Below, piece by piece: positions 10,701-22,700 of a stretch of DNA of 64,000 bases. Origin of the DNA: Liolophura sinensis. Its lineage: Eukaryota; Mollusca; Polyplacophora; Chitonida; Chitonidae. The position numbers and the translations under genes are program-made. Location of the stretch: the NCBI RefSeq assembly GCF_032854445.1, contig NC_088307.1, positions 23,695,953 through 23,759,952 on the forward strand, written 5' to 3'. Under the pieces are notes generated by a model, which saw only the letters and a program-made list of their open reading frames with translations, did no database searches and was not told where the DNA came from. Position 1 is the stretch's first letter. Each line of letters opens with the position of its first letter.

Positions 10701-13700
10701 TTGATTGGTGTTTCATGTCATACTCAAGGCTTCTGGGTCATTGCGCAGTGCTGGCATACTAACCACCTTGACCACAGAGGGCCCTTACACACAATAACAC
10801 TATACTTGTAGTTATTTATTTATTTATTTCATTGGTGTTTTACGCCATACTCAAGACTACTTCACTTATACGACAGCGGCCAGCAGTATGGTGGGTGGAA
10901 ACCGGGCAGAGCCCAGGGGAAAACCACGATCATCCGCAGGTTGCTGGAAGACCTTGCCACATACCGCCAGAGTCTCTATAATTAGGACCACAAGTTAAAT
11001 CTGGACACTAATCCTTTAATATTGTGTGTGATAAATGCTGAAGATACAGGTTTACAGTATCAAGTTTCACTGACACATGTAAATGTTTATATCAGCTCAT
11101 TTCATTGGAGGATGCATTTAGTGGGGAGTGGTTATCATCAGCTCAGCTTGATTGACGCGTCTATAATGTCATGAAGATGTAAGATCAGTTGTCACTCACC
11201 TGTTGTCTGTGTACTTGGCCCCTGCCCCTGGAAACACCCATTCTATGTGCCACATGAATTTCTCCTCCCTATGGTCAAACGGAAACAAATTCTGACAACT
11301 GTGACAGGCTCTACAGCATATGAATACAACGCAACATATTTGAAATATTCGTAAAAAAATGAAACACCCACCTTATCCTATCCCAAATCAACAATGTCCA
11401 GACAAACCCATCAAAACTTCTTCAGCAGAAGAAATACAGAATCGACACTTCATGGCTGGAGCGAACGTTACCTGATGCCATAACTTTGGAACACAAAAGC
11501 TTCATATTTGCTCAAATCAGGTAATTAACAAGATTCTAAATCAAGAACTTCACTCTTTCTTACACCTCTTTTTTATCTACAAAGAAACACCCTATTGCAC
11601 TATTCTTAGCATTCCCCAAATTACATCCGGATTTGGGGGAAATGTATTTTGGGGATTGAATGTCACAATTTTACTGCATAAATAGTGACATGAAGTAACA
11701 CGAAGTCTCCTTCATGAAGGGAAGTAATCCAATGAGTTTTGGCAACTTCAAAGTTTTTCCCCCTGTTCCACCAAAGGTACATGCAACTTGTTTGCTAATA
11801 ATGGAACACATCCATTGCCATCAATATACCCAGAGCTGAATCTGACTATCGGGTAGTGATATTAATTTCAACATGAATTACTTGAGATCCTAATTTTTTT
11901 TTCAACTTTTGGAATAAAATGTACTAGATCTAAACAAAACAGTAATCCCTGTTGATCGCTCTTTCTTGCTTTCCCAGCCAAACACGGCCCACCCCCAAAA
12001 TGTAATTCTGTCAGTTACGACCATCAACAGATCCATGTACAGAAAATAGATCATAATTTACACCATCAATAACATACCTTTACACAATCAGTAACATACC
12101 TTTACACAATCAGTAACATACCTTTACACAATCAGTAACATACCTTTACACAATCAGTAATCAGTAACATACCTTTACACAATCAGTAACATACCTTTAC
12201 ACAATCAGTAATCAGTAACATACCTTTACACAATCAGTAACATACCTTTACACAATCAGTAATCAGTAACATACCTTTACACAATCAGTAACATACCTTT
12301 ACACAATCAGTAACATACCTTTACACAATCAGTAACATACCTTTACACAATCAGTAATCAGTAACATACCTTTACACAACCAGTAACATACCTTTACACA
12401 ACCAGTAACATACCTTTACACAATCAGTAACATACCTTTACACAATCAGTAATCAGTAACATACCTTTACACAATCAGTAATCAGTAACATACCTTTACA
12501 CAATCAGTAATCAGTAACATACCTTTACACAATCAGTAACATACCTTTACACAATCAGTAACATACCTTTACACAATCAGTAACATACCTTTACACAACC
12601 AGTAACATACCTTTACACAATCAGTAATCAGTAACATACCTTTACACAATCAGTAACATACCTTTACACAACCAGTAACATACCTTTACACGATCAGTAA
12701 TCAGTAACATACCTTTACACAATCAGTAACGTACCTTTACACAATCAGTAACATACCTTTTCCAGTATACCGTGGTATTTGACTTCCTCTTCTCGAAATT
12801 ATATGGTAAGATCTGAAGATCAATTCTTCTTTTTCTGGCTTGAGACACTAATTTGTGCAACTGAAAACAAGAATAGTCAGTTTACAACAATCTCCACTGA
12901 ATGATTTGTCATGCTTTACGTTCACAAGAATACACATACTTCAGCAATAATGAGTGGGAAGAGGCACAAGGCATTCAGAGAATACCGATAGCTCACCTGA
13001 TTGAGCAGTTTGTAAAACTGCATAATGTTCAAGTCATGTGATACGTACGTTCAAATACTGACCTCTAAACCAAACCAAAGAAGTAGAATAATTGACACTA
13101 ATATTATCCTCCAATTATAGTGCTAAGATCTTGCCATTAAATCAGTAAGAAAGACTAAAACTATAATACTGTCACAACTATGCTGTTTATCGTATGTGTA
13201 AGGATTTCAGAGCAGTGACTTCATATGTTATGGAGTTGTAAATCATTGTGGTGGTAAAAGACACTATTGGCAGTTGGAGACAAATTTACCACATAGGTCT
13301 TTGATATGCAAATTGCGAACTGCATCTAGCATTCAATGTACGATGGGACGCAATTGCAACTCTGTGAATAGCTGAGCAAAATGTTGAGCTATGAACTAAA
13401 AGACTTCCTTGGTCTTTGATATGCAAATTGCCACTGATAACTGGCTATCTGTATGCTACGGGTGGCCACTGCAACCCTATGATTGGCCAAACTGGACACT
13501 GACCCCATCTGATCCCCCTTTCACAATACCTCTCCTTACTTTGAAAGGCGAGCTAACCAGAGGAAAACATCAACTTTGATCCTGTACAAAATGTACCCAG
13601 CCTCCCAACTTAATCATCCAAATGACCGACATTTATCTTTTCAAATTTGCGTTTTTATTGCATATTTTCATATTTTTTCAATTTATTTATTTGATTTGTG

Positions 13701-16700
13701 TTTTATGCTGTATATTTCACTTATACAACGGCAACCAGCATTATGGTGGGAGGAAACAGAGCGAGGGGGAAACACACGACCATCTGCAGGATACTGACAG
13801 GCCTTTCCATGTATGACTGAAAAGAGGAAGCCAACATGAGCGGGACTTGAACTCACAAAGTCTGCTGTAGAGTTACTTTTTTTATTACAGCAATGAACAC
13901 CTCAAGACAGGCGATCGGTAAAGTAATATCAGCAAAAGATACATAACATTTTTTTACAAACCACATGACACAGGATACTTTTACACATACAACGCGTTGC
14001 ACAAGTCACAACAGATATTAAACAAACAACATGTTGATTACAACAACACCTTATTAGTATGACTCAGTATCTGGTGCACATACAACGCGTTGCACAAGTC
14101 ACAACAGATAGGAAATAAACAACATGTTGATTACAACAACACTTCATTAGTATGACTCAGTATCTGGTGCACATACAACGAGTTAAACACAGAATGCCAT
14201 GAAAAGTACTTATGCAACAAGCTGAAGATATGTAATATGTTGAAGCAAAAGCACAGCAGCTATTGCACGTGAAACACAAACCTGTTAATACCATATGGTC
14301 AATGCTAAATCCTGGCTAGTGTTCATTTATTTCTTGTATGTATGTCTATACCGTAATTCTTCAAACTTTTTGCACATTTCCAAGGTGTTTATTTAAGCAT
14401 ATTCTGAAGGCATTTTTCTGTATTGACTAACAAAATTTTACCCCTTTTTTTAAAAACTTATTGTGAAGCCCTGGAATTGATCGATCTACTTAGGGTAGCC
14501 TTTACGTCGTACTTAACAATTTTTCAGTCATAGACAAAGACAAATTTGGTTTGGCTCTGCTCAGAATTGAACTGCTGAAAAGTGTCATTTCCTTGTAAGG
14601 TGTTTAAGGCATACACTCTAAAAACTACACAGCCACTACCATGTATGAACAAATTTAGGATCTCAAGATGGATTTTGGACCACAAAATATTGCTAAAACT
14701 AATTTTTTAAAAAAATGAGCTAATTCTGATGTTTAGAGAAAAGTTTCTATTAAATCATACAAACTTTCAGGAAATTCATATATAATATATATACATAACA
14801 CTGCAATTTTCATTTTGTAAAATCTGAGCCTTATTACAAATAAAAACAGAAGGCAACATTTCTGTATTAAAATGACATGCAACAAAGCAAGAATTTTAAA
14901 TGATTACTTGGGAAGAAAACCAATTAAATGTTAGTTTTCCATTTTGAGCATGAAACAGCCACAAGAAGATCTAAAACTTTCCAGCCTTTGAAGTTTTTAT
15001 CCAATGACTCTCCACACTTTACTCAAGTTCCTATACCTGATTGACTTTGGGTTTAGTCTCCCGTGGAAACAGGCAATCCTGACGGCAATCATGCACCCAA
15101 ATGGTGGATTCAAGGCCCCAGGGGGAAAAGCGCTTCGGCAGATAGCCTATTGCCATTTCGCAAATTCACAATTTATACCTCAAAAAGTCGCACACATTTC
15201 TTTATCCCTCCGACGAATTTCTTCTGGAGAAACATTATCAGGTTTGCTAGACTGGAATAATTTCGTTTCGGACGACATTTATTTAGCGAGCTGTGGTTTC
15301 GCAGTGTTGCTGGATAGATTTACGTTTGCACACTCGCGCAAGACATTATCCATTTCCTGCTCAAATTAGATTTGAGCTTGGAGCCGTCACAGAGCTAACA
15401 CTCCCCATCTGCCGAATCTTCCGCAAGCAGGCTTCACTCATTTCTGAGCGAAAGTACTTTACGGAGCTAAAGACAGGGACAAATCACTGCATCAGATCTA
15501 CAACATCATCAACTATCGACTTTTTCCTTGTTTCCAAGTGTCCAAATCACTGCACAAGAGAGCAAATAAAAGAAATCAGAAAAAAAGATTCAGCCAAGGC
15601 AACTAACCATTTTAAATACAAACATTACATGTAAATACGATTCAGGTGATTTTAATCACACAACAGAAAATAAATGCATTTTTTTTTTAATCCATTAATG
15701 AGAAGGCTATTAAATGATTGATGTCTATGCTGCCAGGGGTATATCTGTATACCACAAAGTTTACAGTACTGGGGCTGTATCTGGAGCCATTCTAGTGCCA
15801 GAAAACATTTGGGTACCCAAATTCATCAAGATGTATTGAAACTAACAAGTAAATTGAACAAAAATATGATGGTTTACAAACAAATATCTTTCATTTAAAG
15901 ACTTAAAAGCTCTCAGTAAGCACAATTTTTTAGTTGCATTCATAAAATGTTTTATGCACAGTCAAAATGTCACCTTTAAAGTTTGCGATCATAACCCTCA
16001 AGTCTTTTTCTAGTCATGACCTCTGGCATGTACAGGTACCTTGAAATGCACAACAAATACCCGCCATACAAAAATATTTTCGAATACCCTTTTCTCTTGA
16101 AAAAAAAAAAATCCCCAAAAATATTAAAGTTATTAAGAAAATAAATTTTGATGCTCTTTCATCTCATTTTGGCATCATTTTTATGTTTTCTTCTCCTTTA
16201 ACTTTTTTCCTGATACATAAGAACAAATTGTTTACGCCTGAACTTAGCCACGTTTACTTTATCTGATGCTCCGACTTTTTCCATTCTCAAAAGTTATCAG
16301 AGATAGAACAGAGAGAGTTGCAACTGATGTTCTTGCTGCACAGCCCAAAAATAGCTTATGAATCTTGGGTGCCATAATTTGGGCTAAAATTGATAAAGCA
16401 TAAATATGTACAATATGCAGCAGAAATCTAAATTATGTCAATTTCAGCGTCTGAAAACAACAATTTAGACCAAACAAGAGTTTTATAACCTTAAACTACG
16501 CCTGCCATGGCAGAATAAAAGACAATGTCATGTTAACGAAAAAATGTATTTATTTATTTATTTCACTGCTATTTTACGCAGTACTCAAATATTTCACTTA
16601 TAGGACGGCGGCCAGCATAATGGTGGGAGGAAACCGGGCAGAGCCCAGGAGAAACCCACGATCATCTGCAGGTTGCTGTCAGATCTTCCCAGCCGGAGAG

Positions 16701-19700
16701 GAAGCCAGCATGAGCTGGACTTGAACTCGCAGCTGTTAACGAAAAAAGACACTGGATTGTCATATCTAAAACTTGTCATATTATATCACAAAGCCATGCA
16801 GTTCTTCAATAGTACCGTTGACATGGAAACACTTCTATATCCTAATCCTTTAACCCTTTCCCCCTACTGCAACCAACATTTTGAAACATTCTGAGAGAGC
16901 TATGGGGTGTCGAGAGATAATCTGCACTGTTTTATCTTCAGTCACGAAAACAAATCATTTCGTGTCATTTTCATGGTAATTACATGCATAAATTTCACTG
17001 AAAAAAGTGCTTTAGTGGTCGAAAACATCACACACTTACATTATATGCATAATCAAAAGGGTCACGGCTTAGTACATTTTACAGGAATATGACTTGTTTT
17101 CAACAACGGTCTGCTCCGGAGGTACAGACAAAAATGTGAACACAATTTCCAACTCTCCATATTGATGCAGTTCTGAAGATACAGTGGTAACAACAAACAA
17201 TACGTTCAGACAGATGGACAGACAGACAGATGGACAGACGGACAGGCAGACAGGAAGACAGACAGATGGACAGACAGATGGGCAGACGAACATTATCAGA
17301 CAGATGGACAGACGAACATTATCATACTACACAGAGATTATTAGTACTCTGTGCGGATATGCTTCGTTCTCTGCGATTGCGTTCTCTGCGATTACGACAA
17401 TGCAGATCAGCACAGTGTACTGATAATCTATTTATCATATACCTCCTATAAAAGCTATTTTGGGACACTGAAATCCAGGTATATACCTCGAACTCTGCTG
17501 CTTTGCGCATTATCTGGTAGCGTGATGGCCTGAACAAAGCTTTCAAACCATTATGCGCGTGTGGAGCTCGTTCTAAATATAGCATAGTTCAATAGTTCAC
17601 AACCGCAGTTTATATGAAGAAAAAAAAAGAACAGACAAACAGAAAGTCATGTAAAACAATGAAAAGGTAATTTATAAAACATCCTGTATGTGTAACGGTG
17701 CTTTGAAAAACTTTTTTTTTAAAAACAATCAACATACGGTCAATTTTTGAAAAACCAAAAATCTAAACTTCATCTTCATTGGGACTAACCAGTGGCGTCA
17801 AGTGGTACACTTTGATATATTGCCTGTGGAATTTTGTGAAAAAAAAAACGCATCGTTCTGTAATGGAAAAGTACTGGATGGGACACACGAGTCCATCTTT
17901 GGATGTAGTGTGTTGGTTGGACAGGGCTACCCTTGATGTGGGAGGCTACATGTGACGTGCATTTGAAATGATGGGGCTCATTTTTTCCCTGCATACCGAC
18001 ACTGTGAGAAGCGACAGCGTAACTACCGATGACTGCAACATTTTTGTGACCACTGAGTTGCTATACCAGCATGAAGCAGTTGGGTTTTACTAGCACTAGG
18101 CTATGGTTTGTTAAATGGCCAGGTAAGATAGATTTTTTTGCCACAGTCTTCATTATGGATCTCAGAGTTATGAACTTTCTCATTAGCTGACATTTATACC
18201 ACAAACTATTGGAAGCTTTTCCCCTGTAGTTGATGGCAAGGTAAAATGGCGATAACGCTTAATTTGTAAATAGTCTGAACGGTAAATCTGGCCTGAAATG
18301 ACAGCTGTATGCGCCACGAAATAGAATCCGGTGATACAAAAAATCACAAAGCAGATGCCTTTGATAATGGCCTGCAGACAGTGTAGAAAATTAAAATTTT
18401 CCCATGGTTTTAAGGACAGTAAATCGCATATTCATGTAAGTAGGTCAACACTGCATGTAAATTCCCGTTTAAGAAGACCGGGGCTTTTCCAGCCAGAGGT
18501 TACCCAGTGCAAAAGTAGTTCGGCGTGTACAAACAAACAGAGATATGGCAATAGGGAAAACAGAAGATACCAATACAGAAAAAACATTGGTTGGGTTTGA
18601 ATCGTGCACTTAGCAGACAGAGGTATGTGATAATGTATAATATTTATTTATTTATTTGATTGTTGTATTACGCCGAACTCAAGAATATTTCAATTATAAG
18701 ATGAAGGTCAGGGGGAAACACATGACCATCCATACATTGGTGAGAGGCTCCGAAACCACTGCGCAGCACTGTCATGCTACCCCCCTCGGCCATGGAGGCC
18801 CCTCAGTTCTTAAGATATAGTGGTAACAAAAAACAATACGGACGTACAGATGAACTGACAGATGGACAGACGAACACCACCATGCTATACTGTATAATAA
18901 ACTGACAGATGGACAGACAAACACCACCATACTATACTCTATAATAAACTGACAGATGGACAGACAAGCACCACCATACTATACTCTATAATAAACTGAC
19001 AGATGGACAGACAAACACCACCATACTATACTGTATACTAAACTGACAGATGGACAGACACACACCACCATACTATACTGTAGAATAAACTGACAGATGG
19101 ACAGACAAACACCACCATACTATACTCTATAATAAACTGACAGATGGACAGACAAACACCACCATACTATACTCTATAATAAACTGACAGATGGACAGAC
19201 AAACACCACCATACTATACTGTATAATAAACTGACTGATGGACAGACGAACACCACCATTCCATACTGTGTAATAAACTGACAGATGGACAGGCGAACAC
19301 CACCATACTATACCGTATAATAAACTGACAGATGCACAGACGAACACCACCATACTATACCGTATAATAAACTGACAGATGGACAGACGAACACCACCAT
19401 ACTATACTGTATAATTAACTGACAGATGGACAGACCCACACCACCATACTATACTGTATAATAAACTGACAGATGGAGAGATGAACGCCACCATTCTATA
19501 CTGTGTAATAAACTGACAGATGGACAGACGAACACCACCATTCTATACTGTGTAATAAACTGACAGATGGACAGTCGAACACCACCATACTATACCGTAA
19601 AATAAAATGCAAACGAACTACTTCATGGATCAGAGGCTAATAATTCTGCGCTGTTTTACTTCATATTTGTGTATCAGTTTTAGCAAAAGATACAAAAAAT

Positions 19701-22700
19701 AGGCCTAAAAAACTGCACGAAAAACCAACACATAAGATTTGTCCAAAAACAAAGTGATAAATGATCATGCAAGCATTACATCCAATCATGTGACACCAAT
19801 GTCAGCGGCTGATGTGAGACTTGAAGTGGCTGTATCAACTTTAACCAGTAATGGCTCGCGACTGATATATAAATACTCATTACGCACAATCTGGGCTGCC
19901 AATGCAAACTCGTCAAGTGCAAATGTGTGCATTCTTGCCGTTCAAAGCATCATAAATGCGAAGAAAGGAAGCACACCTCAATGAACACCACATATATCAT
20001 GTAAGCAAAAGATAATTGCGTTGCTGTGGCAACCGACAGCTTTTGTTTCTCAACAGTTCTTCCTGCACACGTACAATAGCATGAGGGGAAAAAAAAAAAA
20101 AAAAATCTCTGTCCAAAGTCTGTGTCATTTTGCTTCCTGGCGAAAAGCCAAATGCCACAAATCAGAAAACATGTATAGACCTAGTTGTTCAGGATTTGAC
20201 TTGCATACATGCACATCTACACCGTATGTACACACAGGAATTCACGTATATATACCATGTACATTTATATTAATAGAGGTTAACATAAATCAATTAATTT
20301 AATAAGAATTATGTTTACGTTCTAAATATTTTCAAATCGCTTACATATATTTTCTAGCAACAAATATTTGCCATGGTAAACGTTTTTTTTTATGGAGATT
20401 GCTTAAATCTTTCTGAAATGTAAAAAGCATTCTGTGGACATACTGCCTCTATTTACTTATTTGACTGAGTTTCACGGAATACTAAAGAAATTTTCGCTTT
20501 TTAAAATGGTAATCAGTGTTACATGATTGTTTGGAGATGTCATTGCTCAGTTATGGAGTCAGGAGCTCTAAAAACATACATCTTACATTAGAGCCCAGTC
20601 TGAAAATAAATTAATAAATTCTTGTAGGACATAACTGGCAAATTTTCTAGCAGTGTTTGTCTTGTATCAAACAATTGGGCCCTGTCAAAGTACTATAATA
20701 GTACAATTCAATATACATGTATATAGATAATCAATTGAAGATAATGAAATGGACACAAAATAACTGGTTTTCTTTGTATTAACTTTTCAAAGCCCTAAAT
20801 AAATCAAGAAAACATGTGGCACTGTATGAGATTTGGGGGAGGGGGGGTGTACAAAGCTTTTGACTTTCTTTTCTGACTATCCCGTATTACAAGTTTCACA
20901 CAGTAGGGAAAGGTCAGACACTTTTGGTCAATGGCTGGAAATATATTAAATATAGTTTTATAGTTGTAAACTGAACAGTGGAGAATTTGAACATGTATTG
21001 TGGCTCAAGTGGGGCAGTGGACAGCTTTCTTATACGTTTTGTTTAAATTCAAGAGCAGATCGAGATAATTCTCCCTCCAGTTCCCTTAGAATACTTGAAA
21101 TCTTGTACAATTTTGTCATGAACTGGCTTCTGGTTGACATGGTTGAGGACTTCAGCAACAAGACTTCAGCTTCTCATAATATTTTTCAATAAAGCCAATT
21201 TATAATCTGTACAAAGATGTCCACAGTTGTTTATTTATTAGTTTGACTGGTCTTTTACGTCGTCCTCAAGAATGTTTCACTTATACGATGGCGGCCAGCA
21301 TGATGGTGGAAGGAAACTAGGCAGAGCCCGGGGAAACACGCAACCATTCACAGGTTGCCGGCAAACCTTATTAACACGTACAACCAGAGATGAAGACAGT
21401 ATGAGCTGGACTTGAACTCATAGCGGCCGAATTGGTGAGAGGATCCTGGGGCATTTCGCTGTGCTGGCGTGTTAACCCCCTCGGGCATGGAGGCCCCCAA
21501 ATGTCCACAGTTGCCTGACCATACCCTAACCTTGATGTTAGTACTATAATAACTTGTACAATAGTACCCTACTAATATTCATCACAAGTAAAGAGAAACG
21601 TAAAGACTCGTAAGAGAAATGTAAAGACTCGTAAGGGAAATGTAAAGACTGGTAACAAAAATGCAAATTCTCACATATCTGGATTTGTCTCTGCGTCCAT
21701 GTTGTCTGGACTGTCGGGCAGCATTGTCCGTCTTTCTTGCAACATCTTCCAGGAAATGATAATCTGCAAACATCACACTAGAATTTTTCAATCTACATTG
21801 CTTGCAGGAAATCACTTCCTTGTTTTCCGTAAGGTTTTAAGACAGCATTTTTGTGAGCATTTTAGTAACCAATGACAACCAGTTTCCTGCCTGTGTTTAC
21901 AAGAAATCCATTAGCAAACCAAAGAAATAACAATTTTTTTTTCGTGGTAAAAAGTCTTGCAAGTTGCACATCTCTGTGAAAAGAACAAAAATCCATTTCC
22001 ATGTCATTATTTATTAGAGGATTTCATCTCTTTATTTTCATGAGAAAAGCATCGAAACTCTATGTGCAGCTTTATGATATTTGTTAAGCTTTTAAGATGC
22101 CTTTTACGATTCCTTTATTGTGAAAACTTTGAAAAGCTGTATAAATACTCTGAAAAAAAAACAACAACAAAAAAACCCCCTTGAAACAAGAACTACATTA
22201 ATTACACATGTATCCACATAAACCAGTTTCCATGGAAACTTCAGTCCAATAAAACAAGCCTGGAACAATGTAAGGGGACAAAATGATTTGTATATGACCT
22301 TCAAGGATGAAGGGAATATAAAACTGTGAGAAATGTACACCTTATGCATATTCTAGAAATAAACCTAAACTAAATATGTACATGCATATTCTAAGCGTTT
22401 AGAATGGTGCTGCAATCAGGACCTATCTGACACATTTCCCCTGCCCCTCTTCATTTGATTTTGAATTTTTTTCTCTTTTTTTTTTTTGCAAAGGGTACAA
22501 AACGTGGTTCACAACTTCAACAAATAAGATTAATCTGCACATAACTGAAAGTAAAATTTTCAGCCTTAAGCTACTATAAAGCTGTGTACAAATTTCAACC
22601 TCAATACTACTGAGTTACTTCAACAAGTTGCTGGAACTATTTCAGCTCTACTTGGATCCCACACATTATTAAAGCCAAGTATTGCCGATGTTTCGCAGGA

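Larger units (their letters stand above)
8239..11199 (-). other. ZNHIT6: ZNHIT6 intron 11199-8239
   Basis: A 2961-bp intron holding a 60-bp minisatellite (8793-10113) and SINE pieces at 10812-10970, 10687-10784 and 8346-8446. The remaining sequence shows nothing recognisable. Confidence 0.85.
12861..21674 (-). other. ZNHIT6: ZNHIT6 intron 21674-12861
   Basis: An 8.8-kb intron. It contains a short 20-bp array beside the donor (21589-21655), SINEs at 21229, 18641, 16548 and 13681, the related GACA/47-bp arrays at 17169-17322 and 18805-19607, a MITE end at 16053-16201, a family F repeat at 16846-17024 and a 93-bp tandem dimer at 13985-14187. A GC-richer, non-repetitive stretch at 15030-15500 has no recognised product. 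No nested gene was found. Confidence 0.8.

Noticed and set aside
15004..15634. Plus-strand frames of 113-121 codons in a GC-richer stretch
   Set aside because: Two overlapping frames are open, and neither resembles a known family. The stretch is noted as unique sequence only.
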